Part shown: positions 1-8,825 of the stretch, piece by piece
How the letters are laid out: every line of letters begins with the position of its first letter
Position numbering within the stretch: position 1 is the stretch's first letter
From: Azorhizobium sp943371865
Lineage (GTDB): Bacteria > Pseudomonadota > Alphaproteobacteria > Rhizobiales > Xanthobacteraceae
Direction: 5' to 3'
DNA length: 64,000 nt
Assembly (NCBI RefSeq): GCF_943371865.1
Contig: NZ_CALRWL010000006.1
Location: 89,808-153,807 of the forward strand
The notes under the pieces: generated by a model
Told to the model about the DNA's origin: nothing
Database searches by the model: none
Seen by the model: the letters and a program-made list of their open reading frames with translations, nothing else
Position numbers and translations under genes: made by a program

Positions 1-203
1 GGCGTGTTGCGCACCGTCTCCACATAGAATCCCGAAAGGCGCGACAGCACCCGGTTCTGCGAACGCCGGCCAATGGCCACGATGGTGCCAAGCGCAAGGC
101 CCGACACGGTGGCGATGGCGGTCATCTCCATGGTCAGCAGCGCGCCGTCCAGCAGTTGCGGCCAGTATTCCACCAGGGCTTCGAAATCGAACTTGTACTT
201 CAT
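1..203 (-). CDS. Amino-acid-type ABC transporter permease, 5' part only
   Basis: The gene runs off the left edge, so only its first 67 codons are visible. The start MKYKFDFEALVEYWPQLL followed by a hydrophobic helix is the usual N-terminus of HisM/GlnP-type inner-membrane permeases of polar amino-acid importers, in which a short cytoplasmic stretch precedes the first membrane helix. I chose the ATG at 203. An in-frame ATG at 230 would add nine residues, but family members normally start close to the KYxFDF segment. The GntR gene to its right is on the same strand and could share its transcript. The solute cannot be deduced. Confidence 0.75.
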   Translation of the reverse strand, partial: MKYKFDFEALVEYWPQLLDGALLTMEMTAIATVSGLALGTIVAIGRRSQNRVLSRLSGFYVETVRNT

Positions 204-308
204 GGCCGGCGCGGACTCCGGCCATTCCATGCGATGGGGCCAGCGGCCCGGATGATGTCTCGTCCCGTGCGCATCTTGTCCTTCAGGCCTTGGTAAAAGG
301 GATCGGGA

Positions 309-1064
309 TCAGCGGGAGGCCACGTCGGCCAGGCGCTCGGCCTCGCCAACGTCGCCGATGAAGTAGCTGGGGTTGACGTCGCGGATTTCGCCGAGGCTGG
401 CCCGCAGACCTTCCACATGGGCGCGCATGGCGGCGGCGGCACGGTCGGGGTCATGGGCGGCGATGGCGTCCACCACCGCCGCATGCTCGGAGATCACCCG
501 CACCATACGGCCCGGCTGCGGCAGGGTGAGACGCCGATAGCGATCCACCTGCATCTTCAGTTGCAGCACCACCCGCCAGATGCCGGGATAGCCCGCCGCC
601 TCGGCAATGGACTGGTGGAAGGCCTCGTCGGCCTCATAGAAGCGGTCCTGCTCGCCCTGGGCGGCGACCTCGGTCTGGCGCTCCAAGATGGCGCGCATGC
701 CGGAGATGGCGCTGCCGGTGGCCAGTTCGGCCGCGGTACGGGCCGTGACCTCCTCCAGCGCGATACGGGCGACGATGGATTCGGGCAGCGAGTCCACCGG
801 GATGCGGGACACGAAGGTCCCGGACTTGGGGGCGATCTCCACCAGCCCCTCGTCCGCTAAGCGCAGCAGCGCCTCGCGCACCGGGGTCCGGCTGACGCCA
901 TGGGCGGCGGCGATGTCCTTTTCGGAGATCGCATCGCCGGGGCTGCGTCGCATGGAGACGATTTCGTCCCGCAAACGCTGATGAATGATGGTGGCCGCGG
1001 TCAAGCCGCGGCTGCCGTCGCCGCCCCACGGAAGGGGGAGGCCAGCAGCAAGCCGGCGTCGCAT
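309..1064 (-). CDS. GntR-family transcriptional regulator, FCD subfamily
   Basis: The protein has 251 residues. An N-terminal winged helix includes SEKDIAAAHGVSRTPVREALL, the standard GntR recognition region, and is followed by an all-helical FCD ligand domain with conserved Asp/His positions (EADEAFHQSI, HAAVVDAI). Regulators of this type repress uptake or catabolic genes and release DNA when they bind a small organic acid or amino acid. The start at 1064 (MRRRLAAG) follows a GAGGA ribosome site; an upstream in-frame ATG at 1115 lacks one. The likely partner is the amino-acid ABC importer to its left. A palindrome at 1133-1153 is its probable operator. Confidence 0.88.
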   Translation of the reverse strand: MRRRLAAGLPLPWGGDGSRGLTAATIIHQRLRDEIVSMRRSPGDAISEKDIAAAHGVSRTPVREALLRLADEGLVEIAPKSGTFVSRIPVDSLPESIVARIALEEVTARTAAELATGSAISGMRAILERQTEVAAQGEQDRFYEADEAFHQSIAEAAGYPGIWRVVLQLKMQVDRYRRLTLPQPGRMVRVISEHAAVVDAIAAHDPDRAAAAMRAHVEGLRASLGEIRDVNPSYFIGDVGEAERLADVASR

Positions 1065-1132
1065 GGTCGTTTCCTCGTGTGCGCCAGGACGATCCGCCGG
1101 CAAGCCGGTCGCCATCCCATGTCGCGTGCAGA

Positions 1133-1153
1133 CTAGTATATCAGATATGCTAG
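1133..1153. promoter_or_regulatory. Palindromic operator, probably for the adjacent GntR regulator
   Basis: Ten-base arms CTAGTATATC and GATATGCTAG flank a central A, with one mismatch between the arms. An AT-rich perfect dyad of this size is conspicuous in high-GC DNA and matches the short palindromes bound by FCD-type GntR dimers. It lies 69 bases upstream of the gntR start, which suits autoregulation. Assignment to this regulator is inferred from position. Confidence 0.6.
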
Positions 1154-1309
1154 ATGGGCAAGGAGACTGCAGGCGCGTCGATGCGAATGCGGATGCAGGT
1201 GCAGGTGGAAAGGTCCTGATCCGCTGCCGGTGGCGGCAGTCGTCGGACGCTCAGCACGGAGAGGTCGAGCACCGATGGCGAACCGGAAATGGCCGCTGGA
1301 CATCCAGAC

Positions 1310-1340
1310 CGGTCGGTCGCACCCGTGAGCGGTCGGTCGC
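1310..1340. repeat. Two 11-base direct repeats upstream of tssA
   Basis: CGGTCGGTCGC occurs at 1310-1320 and again at 1330-1340, a 20-base period of about two helical turns, ending 144 bases before the tssA start. Tandem sites on one DNA face are typical of activator binding, but no regulator can be assigned. Confidence 0.4.
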
Positions 1341-1483
1341 GCCGTACGACGCCATGGGCAGCTAAAGCGCCACTGTCGCACCACCGCAATTGAGAGTTCA
1401 CACCACCGTCAAACAACCCCGCCACAAGGAGCGGCGATGCGCAGGCGGCGGGGGCCGTCCGCAGCGCGCGGGCATGGGTGGGA

Positions 1484-3169
1484 ATGAGCGATACCGACAT
1501 CGCCGTCTTCGGGGATCCGCGCTGCGCTGCTTTGGCGGCGCCGCTGTCGGCGGGCGCGCCGCTTGGCGTGGATGTGCGCGAAGACCCGGCGTTCGAAGAG
1601 ATCGAAATCGAGGTCCGCCGCATCGATACCGAAGGCCCCGCCGGCGTGCGGTGGGCGCAGGTAGCCAATGGCGGCCTGGATCTGATCACCAACCGCGGCC
1701 GCGACCTGCTTCTGGTCAGTTGGACCCTCTACGCCCTGACCCAGACCGAGCGTTGGCGTGGCCTTGCGGTCGGCCTCTCCCTGTTGGGTCCGATGATCAC
1801 GGACCATTGGGACGAAATCCTGCCCAAGCGCGAGCGGGCGCGGGTCGGCGCACTGGACTGGCTGACAGGCCGCATGGTGCCCCTGGTCAGCGAGATGGAG
1901 CTGGGGGCGGAGGATGCCGCCGCGGTACTCCATGCCAGCGCGGTGCTGGACCAGTTGCAGCAGTTGCTGCCGGGCAAGCTGGTCAAGGAACAGGTGGCCA
2001 TCGGCGAACTGGTGCGCCTGATGCGGACAAAGGCCGCCCATGCCAAGGACCTAGTCGCCCGTGCGGCCGCAGCGGCCAAGGCCGCGACCGACGGGGCCGC
2101 GCAGGCAGAAGTCGCCGCGAGCGCGGTCGTGGCAGAGCCCGCTGCCATCCCTCAACCACTTGCTACCACGACGCCTGCCCCCCAGGCCCAGCCGGCTCAG
2201 ACCTCACCGGCCGCGGCGCCCATGACACCTGTCACGCCCCCACCGGCGGCGCCCGCCTCTGGCGCGGACATGGACCGGGCCATGAGCGCGCTGGCCGAGA
2301 GCATGCGTCTGCACGCAGCCAGTTTGCGCGACGCAAATCTTGCCGACCCGCGCAGCTATCGCCTCACTCGCGTCTCCGCCTGGCTGGACATCACCATCCC
2401 CCCCCAGGCCGCGGGCACCACCACTCAGCTTTTCGCCCCCGGCGCCCAGCGGCTCCAGAGCCTGGAGGCCCTGCAACGGGCAGGCGAACATGACGCCGTC
2501 ATCCGCATGCTCGAAGGCATGATCGCCGCGGCGCCGTTCTGGCTCGATGGCAATCGCCTGGTCTGCGATGCCCTGGCGGCCTTGGGGCCGCGCTACGGCA
2601 CAGCCGTGGCTGCAGTTCTGGAGGCGGTGGCCGGCTTCGTCCGCCGCCTGCCGGCGCTGCTGGAGCTGACCTTTTCCGACGGCACGCCCTTTGCCGATGC
2701 CGCCACCCGCGATTGGCTGAGCCAGCATGTGGGCTCCGGCACGGCGGCGCCCGCCGAGGCGCCCGCCGAGGGCCTGTCCGAATTGCAGGACGATGTGCGC
2801 GCCCTCATCGCCGCCGGCAACAAGTCCGAGGCGCTGGATCGCCTCGCCACCGCCCGCGACCTCGCCCGCCATGGGCGGCAGGTGTTCGATATCCAGGCGC
2901 TTCAAGCCCAGTTGTGCCTCGACATGGATCTGCCGGGCGTGGCGCTGCCGCTGGTGGTGCATCTCCAGGCGGTGGCCGAGGCCCGAACCTTGGATTTCTG
3001 GGAGCCGGCGCTCGCGCTCAAGGCGGCCGGACTGGCCATGCGCGCCTTCCGCCATCCCTCCGCCGCCAAGGTGCTGGGAGACGATGGCCTGCGCGCGGCG
3101 CTGGAAGGCGCACAACAGCGGCTCGCCGCCCTGGATCTGCGGACCGCCGCGCGGTTCGCCCATGCGTAA
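1484..3169 (+). CDS. tssA: TssA, type VI secretion baseplate/cap protein
   Basis: This is the first gene of the T6SS operon and encodes 561 residues. The N-terminal third has the ImpA_N character of TssA proteins (GLDLITNRGRDLLLVSW, then a Trp-rich segment and a conserved DHWDEILPKR). A Pro/Ala-rich linker at about residues 200-265 leads to a helical C-terminal half. TssA proteins connect the baseplate to sheath and tube assembly. The ATG at 1484 is preferred over the in-frame GTG at 1478, but neither has a strong ribosome site. tssB follows after 55 bases. Confidence 0.88.
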   Translation: MSDTDIAVFGDPRCAALAAPLSAGAPLGVDVREDPAFEEIEIEVRRIDTEGPAGVRWAQVANGGLDLITNRGRDLLLVSWTLYALTQTERWRGLAVGLSLLGPMITDHWDEILPKRERARVGALDWLTGRMVPLVSEMELGAEDAAAVLHASAVLDQLQQLLPGKLVKEQVAIGELVRLMRTKAAHAKDLVARAAAAAKAATDGAAQAEVAASAVVAEPAAIPQPLATTTPAPQAQPAQTSPAAAPMTPVTPPPAAPASGADMDRAMSALAESMRLHAASLRDANLADPRSYRLTRVSAWLDITIPPQAAGTTTQLFAPGAQRLQSLEALQRAGEHDAVIRMLEGMIAAAPFWLDGNRLVCDALAALGPRYGTAVAAVLEAVAGFVRRLPALLELTFSDGTPFADAATRDWLSQHVGSGTAAPAEAPAEGLSELQDDVRALIAAGNKSEALDRLATARDLARHGRQVFDIQALQAQLCLDMDLPGVALPLVVHLQAVAEARTLDFWEPALALKAAGLAMRAFRHPSAAKVLGDDGLRAALEGAQQRLAALDLRTAARFAHA

Positions 3170-3224
3170 CCCATCCCAATTGCCGTGCATCGCGCACACT
3201 TTTTGAAGCCGGGGAGCCTAGACC

Positions 3225-3728
3225 ATGAGTGAGTCCGTCGCGCCGAAGGAACGGGTAAACATCCGCTACCGGCCCGCAACCGGCAATGCCAAGGAAGAAG
3301 TCGAGCTGCCGCTGAAGCTCCTGGTGGTGGGCGACTATACGCTGCGCCCCGACGAGCGCCCGGTGGAGGAGCGCCCCCTTGTTTCCATCAACAAGGACAA
3401 TTTCGACGACGTCCTGAAGAGCCAGAACCTGTCGCTGGACCTCTCGGTGGCCAGCAAGCTGGACGAGGCGGCCCCGGATGCGAAGGTGGCGGTGAGCCTC
3501 AAGTTCAGCCGCCTGAAGGACTTCGAGCCGGAAGCGGTGGTCAAGCAGGTGCCGGAGCTCAGCAAGCTGCTGGAGATGCGCGAGGCGCTGGTGGCGCTGA
3601 AGGGACCGCTGGGCAACATCCCGGCGTTCCGCAAGCTGATCCAGAGCGTGATCGAGGACGAAGCCACCCGGCAGCGGTTCCTCACCGAACTCACCGGCGA
3701 GGCCGGCACCGACAGCGCCAAATCCTGA
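3225..3728 (+). CDS. tssB: TssB, contractile sheath small subunit
   Basis: The 167-residue product has the typical TssB/VipA start (ERVNIRYRPATG, then LPLKLLVVGDYT) and the KDNFDDVLKSQNLSLDLSV segment that packs against TssC. TssB and TssC polymerise into the cytoplasmic sheath whose contraction drives the Hcp tube outward. Its length is normal for the family. It sits directly before tssC, 57 bases apart, as in almost all T6SS loci. Confidence 0.96.
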   Translation: MSESVAPKERVNIRYRPATGNAKEEVELPLKLLVVGDYTLRPDERPVEERPLVSINKDNFDDVLKSQNLSLDLSVASKLDEAAPDAKVAVSLKFSRLKDFEPEAVVKQVPELSKLLEMREALVALKGPLGNIPAFRKLIQSVIEDEATRQRFLTELTGEAGTDSAKS

Positions 3729-3785
3729 CCCCCGCGTGCAGCGACCTGCGCCCAGCGCGGTCGGGCACATTTGGAGACTTGATCC

Positions 3786-5273
3786 ATGAGCACCGAAGCT
3801 TCCACGGAAACCCACGGCGCAGCGGGCACCACCGTCGCCGAAACCTCCATGCTCGACCAGATCCTGCTGGAGACGAAGCTGCGTCCGACCGACGACGGCT
3901 ATGACGTCGCCAAGCGCGGCGTCGCCGCCTTCGTCGCCGAACTGCTGAAGCCCACCCGTACCGACGAAAAGGTGAACAGCGCCGTCGTCGACCAGATGAT
4001 CGCCACCATCGATCAGAAATTGTCGGAGCAGCTCGACACCATCCTGCACGACGAGAACTTCCAGCAGCTGGAATCCGCGTGGCGCGGCCTCAAGTTCCTG
4101 GTGGACAAGACCGACTTCCGCCAGAACATCAAGATCGAGATGCTCTCCTCCTCCAAGGACGAGCTTCTGGCGGACTTCGACGATGCGCCGGAGATCGTCC
4201 GCTCGGGCCTCTACAAGCACGTCTACACCGCGGAATACGGCCAGTTCGGCGGCCAGCCGGTGGGCGCGGTGATCACCAATTTCGACTATGGCCCCGGCGC
4301 CCAGGACATCAAGCTGCTGCAATACATGGCCAGCGTCGGCGCCATGTCCCATGCCCCGGTGATCGGCGCTGCCAGCACCGAGATGTTCGGCGTGGACCAG
4401 TTCGAGGAGCTGGCCAACCTCAAGGATCTCCAGTCGATCTTCGAGGGCCCGAAATATGCCAAGTGGAACAGCTTCCGCCAGAGCGAGGACGCCCGCTATG
4501 TGGGCCTGACCGCCCCGCGCTTCCTGCTGCGCCTGCCCTATGGGCCGGACAGCAACCCGGTGAAGTCGTTCAATTATGCCGAAGACTCCGCCGGCACCAC
4601 GGCCAATTATCTGTGGGGCAATGCGGCCTATGCCTTCGCCACCCGCCTCACCGACAGCTTCGCCCAGTTCCGCTGGTGCCCGAACATCATCGGTCCGCAG
4701 TCCGGCGGCGCGGTGGAAAACCTGCCGCTGCACACCTATGAAGCCATGGGCCAGTTGCAGAGCAAGGTCCCGACCGAGGTGCTGATTTCCGACCGGCGCG
4801 AATATGAGCTGGCCGAGCAGGGCTTCATTGCCCTGACCATGCGCAAGGGCACCGACAACGCGTCCTTCTTCTCCGCCAATTCGGTGCAGAAGCCGAAGTT
4901 CTTCGGCAACAGCGAAGAAGGCAAGGAAGCCGAGCTGAACTACAAGCTCGGCACCCAGCTGCCCTACATGTTCATCATCAATCGACTGGCACACTACATC
5001 AAGGTGCTCCAGCGCGAGAATATCGGCAGCTGGAAGACCCGCGTGGAGCTGGAAAGCGAGCTCAATAAGTGGATCCGCCAATATGTGGCCGATCAGGAGA
5101 ACCCCTCCGCCGAGGTGCGCTCCCGCCGGCCCCTGCGCGCTGCCTCCATCCAGGTGGAAGACGTGCAGGGCGAGCCCGGCTGGTACCGCGTCTCCATGGC
5201 CGTGCAGCCGCACTTCAAATATATGGGCGCGGACTTCACCCTCACCCTCAAGGGCAAGCTGGACAAGGCCTGA
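3786..5273 (+). CDS. tssC: TssC, contractile sheath large subunit
   Basis: The protein has 495 residues. Family hallmarks include LESAWRGLKFLVDKTDF, the PVIGAASTEMFG region, APRFLLRLPYG and the C-terminal HFKYMGADFTLTLKGKLDKA. TssC pairs with TssB to form the sheath, which ClpV later disassembles. Length and motif order are normal. The sequence is less GC-extreme and more conserved than its neighbours, as expected for a highly expressed structural subunit. tssE follows after 93 bases. Confidence 0.97.
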   Translation: MSTEASTETHGAAGTTVAETSMLDQILLETKLRPTDDGYDVAKRGVAAFVAELLKPTRTDEKVNSAVVDQMIATIDQKLSEQLDTILHDENFQQLESAWRGLKFLVDKTDFRQNIKIEMLSSSKDELLADFDDAPEIVRSGLYKHVYTAEYGQFGGQPVGAVITNFDYGPGAQDIKLLQYMASVGAMSHAPVIGAASTEMFGVDQFEELANLKDLQSIFEGPKYAKWNSFRQSEDARYVGLTAPRFLLRLPYGPDSNPVKSFNYAEDSAGTTANYLWGNAAYAFATRLTDSFAQFRWCPNIIGPQSGGAVENLPLHTYEAMGQLQSKVPTEVLISDRREYELAEQGFIALTMRKGTDNASFFSANSVQKPKFFGNSEEGKEAELNYKLGTQLPYMFIINRLAHYIKVLQRENIGSWKTRVELESELNKWIRQYVADQENPSAEVRSRRPLRAASIQVEDVQGEPGWYRVSMAVQPHFKYMGADFTLTLKGKLDKA

Positions 5274-5366
5274 TCCCGCCATCTCCCCCGCGCCGGGCAC
5301 GCCCCGGCGCAGGCCCTGTTCCGGCGCCGCGTGTCGCGGCGCCGTTTCCCGCTTGGTGACTGTCCC

Positions 5367-5795
5367 ATGGCCCAGCGTACCCTGGTCGAGCGCCTGCTGG
5401 CGGCGGATGTCGATCGCCCGAATGCGCCGCGCATCAGCGGCGAGTTTGCCGACACCTCCGAACTGTTGGACAGCGTGCTGACCAACATGCGCAGCGTGCT
5501 GAACTCCCGCGCGGGCTGCTGCCAGATCCGCCCCGACTACGGCATGCCGGATTTCAACGGGCTGGTGGGCCGCTTTCCCGACGCCATCGGCATCATCGCC
5601 AATGCGGTGCGCGCGCAGGTGGAAGAATTCGAGCCGCGCCTGTCCGGCATTACCGTTCGCCATGTGCCCGATCGCAGCAACCCGCTGCGGCTCGCCTTCC
5701 GCATCCATGCGGCCCTGGTGGTGGGCGACCAGGTGGAGCGACTGTCGTTCGACACCGTGCTGAACAATGACGGCTTCGTCCGGGTGATGGGATAG
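5367..5795 (+). CDS. tssE: TssE, gp25-like baseplate protein
   Basis: The product is 142 residues, starting MAQRTLVERLLAAD. It has the gp25 fold markers: the LTNMRSVLNSRAGC region, then PDYGMPDF near residue 60, and the FEPRLSGITV strand. TssE is the wedge component that links sheath to baseplate. The ATG at 5367 has a GGTGA site at suitable distance; an upstream in-frame ATG at 5331 would add 12 basic residues and is less likely. tssF begins three bases after the stop. Confidence 0.93.
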   Translation: MAQRTLVERLLAADVDRPNAPRISGEFADTSELLDSVLTNMRSVLNSRAGCCQIRPDYGMPDFNGLVGRFPDAIGIIANAVRAQVEEFEPRLSGITVRHVPDRSNPLRLAFRIHAALVVGDQVERLSFDTVLNNDGFVRVMG

Positions 5796-5798
5796 GCC

Positions 5799-7544
5799 AT
5801 GGCGCTCAACCGCTATTACGAGGACGAACTCGCCTATCTGCGCGACCTCGGCGACATGTTTGCGCGGGAGAACCCGAAGCTGGCCGGCTTCCTCTCCCGC
5901 AAGGCGTCCGATCCCGACGTGGAGCGGCTGCTGGAGGGGTTTGCCTTCCTCACCGCCAATCTGCGCCAACGTCTCGACGACGATCTACCCGAACTGGTGC
6001 ATGGGCTGCTGCGGCTGATCTGGCCGCCCTATCTCCAGCCGATCCCACCCACCACCACCTTGTGCTTTCGCCAGACCGGCGGCGGCGATGGCGCGCCGAC
6101 GACGGTGCCGCGGGGCACCCAGGTTCGCTCCCGCCCCCTGGACGGCACCACCTGCCCCTTTGTGACCTGCTATCCGCTGGACGTCCTGCCGCTGGACGTG
6201 ACTCAGGTTGACCTGGAGAATACCGCCACCGCCGCCGAACTCACCGCCACCCTCACCGCTTTGCCCCAGGCCGGCTTCACGGCCTTCGCGGATCGGCCGC
6301 TGCGGCTGCATTTCAGTGCGGACCGTGATCCGCTGGTGGGACGCACCCTCTATCTGTGGATGCGGCGCCATCTGCGACGCGTCGTGGTCCGCTCCGGTGA
6401 TGAGACGCTGCTGACATTGCCCCCGAGCGCGGTCTCGCCCGTGGGCTTCGGCACCGACGAGGCGGTGTTGGCCCAGGCACAGAATGCGGTCGAGGGGTTT
6501 CGGCTGCTGCAGGAATATCTGCTGGTGCCGCAGAAATTCCTCTATGTGGACATCTCCGGCCTCGGCGCCGCGGCGCAAACCGCCGCACGGACCCTGGACC
6601 TCGTGTTCGTGTTCGATCGCCCCCTGCCGCAGCAGGTGCGGGTGTCGCGCGACGCCATTCGGGTGAATTGCACGCCTGCGGTCAATCTCTTCCCCGCCGC
6701 CGGCACGCCGATCCATGTGGAAGTGGCCAAGACCGAGTATCGCATCACGCCGCTAGATGGCGATCCGCTGTCCATCCACACCGTCACGCAAGTGGCTGGC
6801 TTCGTGCAAGGCTCATCCGAGCGGATCGACTATGTGCCGTTCGAATCCTTCCGCCACGACCTGCCGGGCGGCGGCGGAGGCGCCTATTATCGCACCCGCA
6901 TCACCCCCTCCGTGGTCGGCCGCCGCATCGATCACTACATCTCGTTCGTCAGTCGGCTGGATCGCCGGGTCATTCCCGCAGCCGAGACCGTCAGCATCGA
7001 ATTGACCTGCTCCAGCGGACGGCTGGCGGAACGGCTGCCGGTGGGCGCGGTGAATCAGCCGGGGGTGAATACGCCCAGCGGGCTCACCTTCGAGAATATC
7101 GCCCGCGTCACCGGCGAAGTGCCGCCACCGCTGGCGGATGGGCTGCTGTGGCGGCTGGTGGCAAGCCTGGCGTGCAACTTCAACTCCATCGCCGATGTGG
7201 GCACGTTCAAGCAGTTGATCGCCACCTTCGACTTCCGCGCGGTGCAGGACGAACAGGCCCGCCGCCGGCTGGAATTGCTGCTGGACGGGCTGGAACAGTT
7301 CGAGCACGGCACCGGCGACGTGGTCCTGCGCGGCGTGCCGGTGCGCATCCGCCACTACACCCTGGTGTGCCAGGAAAGCAAGGTGGGCGGGGAAGCGGAA
7401 ATGTTCCTGCTGGGCTGCGTTGTGGAGCGCATGCTCAGTGCATTCGCCACCGTCAACAGCATGCACCAGTTCGCGATCCGCGGCAGCGAGACCAATGTGC
7501 GCTATGAATGGCCGCCCCGGCGCGGCACGGCGCAGCCGCTGTGA
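5799..7544 (+). CDS. tssF: TssF, baseplate wedge protein
   Basis: The 581-residue protein opens with NRYYEDELAYLRDLGDMFAREN and contains PYLQPIPP, both signature segments of TssF/VasA. TssF and TssG form the wedge around the VgrG hub with TssE and TssK. Length is standard. The 3' end overlaps the annotated tssG start by 37 bases, or by a GTGA overlap if tssG starts at 7541, so translational coupling is likely. Confidence 0.96.
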   Translation: MALNRYYEDELAYLRDLGDMFARENPKLAGFLSRKASDPDVERLLEGFAFLTANLRQRLDDDLPELVHGLLRLIWPPYLQPIPPTTTLCFRQTGGGDGAPTTVPRGTQVRSRPLDGTTCPFVTCYPLDVLPLDVTQVDLENTATAAELTATLTALPQAGFTAFADRPLRLHFSADRDPLVGRTLYLWMRRHLRRVVVRSGDETLLTLPPSAVSPVGFGTDEAVLAQAQNAVEGFRLLQEYLLVPQKFLYVDISGLGAAAQTAARTLDLVFVFDRPLPQQVRVSRDAIRVNCTPAVNLFPAAGTPIHVEVAKTEYRITPLDGDPLSIHTVTQVAGFVQGSSERIDYVPFESFRHDLPGGGGGAYYRTRITPSVVGRRIDHYISFVSRLDRRVIPAAETVSIELTCSSGRLAERLPVGAVNQPGVNTPSGLTFENIARVTGEVPPPLADGLLWRLVASLACNFNSIADVGTFKQLIATFDFRAVQDEQARRRLELLLDGLEQFEHGTGDVVLRGVPVRIRHYTLVCQESKVGGEAEMFLLGCVVERMLSAFATVNSMHQFAIRGSETNVRYEWPPRRGTAQPL

Positions 7545-8560
7545 CCGGCACCGAGACCAGCGCCGGAGAGACCTCTTCCGGAGAGACCATCGACCAGCCA
7601 GCGCTTGATGCGCTGGATCCTCGTCGCGCGGCCTTCTTCGCCTTGGCGATGCATTTCGAGCGGCTGTTTCCCGATGCCCCGCCGCTGGGCACCACCGGCG
7701 ATCCCGCCCGCGAGCGCCTGCGCTTCGGTGCCCATGCTTCACTCGGCTATCCGCCGGGCGAGGTGGAGGCGCTGACGTGGAATGGGGAGACCGGCCATGC
7801 CCATATGCAGGTCAATTTCCTCGGGCTCTATGGGCCATCGTCCCCCTTGCCGCCGGCCTACACTGAGCAAGTGATAGGCAGCGACGGGGCGGCGGGGGCG
7901 CTCGGGCTGTTCCTGGATCTGTTTAACCATCGCCTCACCGGCCTGCTGGTGCGCATCTGGAAGCAGCAGCGCCACCATCTGCGCTACAGCGCCGGCGGCG
8001 GCGATGCGATCTCGCAGGCGGTGGCGGCGCTGATCGGCCTGATGCCCGCGGGCGGCACGGTGCATCGGGCGACGCTGTTGCCTTATGCCGGGCTGCTGAG
8101 CTGCTACAGCCTGTCGGCCTCGATCATCGCCGGGGTGATTTCCCATTGCACCGGCTTGCCGGTGCGGATCGACGAGTTCGTGCCGCGCATCGTCACCATT
8201 CCGCCGGACAAGCGCACCCGTCTCGGGGACACCCCACCGGAACTGGGCGGCGACTTCATCGCCGGGGGCGAGGTGGTGGACCACGCCGGCATGTTCCGGG
8301 TGGTCATCGGCCCCCTGGACCAGGACTCATTTCGCGCCGTGTTGCCGGACCAGCCGACCTTCGCCGCGGTGGTGGATCTGGTGGAGCTTTCCCTGCGCGA
8401 CCCGCTGGCCTTCGATATCCGCCTGGAACTGGCACCCGGCGCGGTACCCGCGTTCGTCCTCGGCGCGGCGCGCCTGGGCTGGGACACCTGGGCCGCCCCT
8501 ACCGCCGCCCAGCCGGGGCGCGCCGACTTTGCCGGTGACCGGCGTATGGCAACCGTATGA
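7508..8560 (+). CDS. tssG: TssG, baseplate wedge protein
   Basis: At 350 residues this is a typical TssG (VasB/ImpH). It shows RLRFGAHASLGYPPGEVEAL, the FLGLYGPSSPLP motif and LDLFNHRLTGLLVRIWKQ. It completes the TssE-F-G wedge. Two starts are possible: the ATG at 7508 inside tssF, or a GTG at 7541 whose GTGA overlaps the tssF stop. Neither has a clear ribosome site, so coupling from tssF is likely either way. The next gene lies 265 bases downstream, the only large gap in the operon. Confidence 0.94.
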   Translation: MAAPARHGAAAVTGTETSAGETSSGETIDQPALDALDPRRAAFFALAMHFERLFPDAPPLGTTGDPARERLRFGAHASLGYPPGEVEALTWNGETGHAHMQVNFLGLYGPSSPLPPAYTEQVIGSDGAAGALGLFLDLFNHRLTGLLVRIWKQQRHHLRYSAGGGDAISQAVAALIGLMPAGGTVHRATLLPYAGLLSCYSLSASIIAGVISHCTGLPVRIDEFVPRIVTIPPDKRTRLGDTPPELGGDFIAGGEVVDHAGMFRVVIGPLDQDSFRAVLPDQPTFAAVVDLVELSLRDPLAFDIRLELAPGAVPAFVLGAARLGWDTWAAPTAAQPGRADFAGDRRMATV

Positions 8561-8825
8561 CCCTTATGTGCGTGATCTGCCCGGTTGTTATGCCTCTGTC
8601 ACCGTTCGCGACGAAGGTACCTCTGCGGATCTTCCGGTGCGCAAGGGCAGTTGCGCGCCCCGACGTCGGGGCAGACCGCAACCAGGGCCATACGTGCGTG
8701 TCCTGGCGCGCGAGCGGTTCGGCTGATGTCGCACGCCGTCCCGGACTCTCCGGGGCACGAGGGGCAAGGCCGGGCGCGGCACGAGCGCGCTGGAGGGCTG
8801 CGGGGGCAGCGACGGGAGGATGGGT
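8561..8825. other. Gap inside the T6SS operon with a 16-base palindrome
   Basis: This is the only sizeable untranslated stretch between tssA and the ATPase gene. It contains a perfect palindrome, GCCCCGACGTCGGGGC, at 8657-8672. No open frame here has a credible protein or ribosome site, and no sigma54 element was seen. It could hold an internal promoter for fha and the membrane-complex genes, or be the relic of a lost gene. Confidence 0.4.

Larger units (their letters stand above)
1065..1483. other. Intergenic region between the GntR gene and tssA
   Basis: This 419-base gap separates divergent genes and must hold the promoters for gntR and for the large rightward T6SS operon. Visible in it are a near-perfect palindrome at 1133-1153, a short perfect hairpin at 1224-1239 (CTGCCG, four-base loop, CGGCAG), and an 11-base direct repeat at 1310-1320 and 1330-1340. 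I found no -24/-12 sigma54 element and no convincing -35/-10 pair facing tssA. No credible gene is present; the open frames crossing it are shadows. Confidence 0.6.

Noticed and set aside
1154..1483. Possible sigma54 promoter in front of tssA
   Set aside because: A GGGCAGCTAAAGCGCC stretch has roughly the right GG-to-GC distance but lacks TTGC at -12, so I do not call it.
3018..5969. 983-codon minus-strand frame across tssB-tssE
   Set aside because: Opposite strand of four well-defined T6SS genes; its translation is compositionally biased and without motifs.
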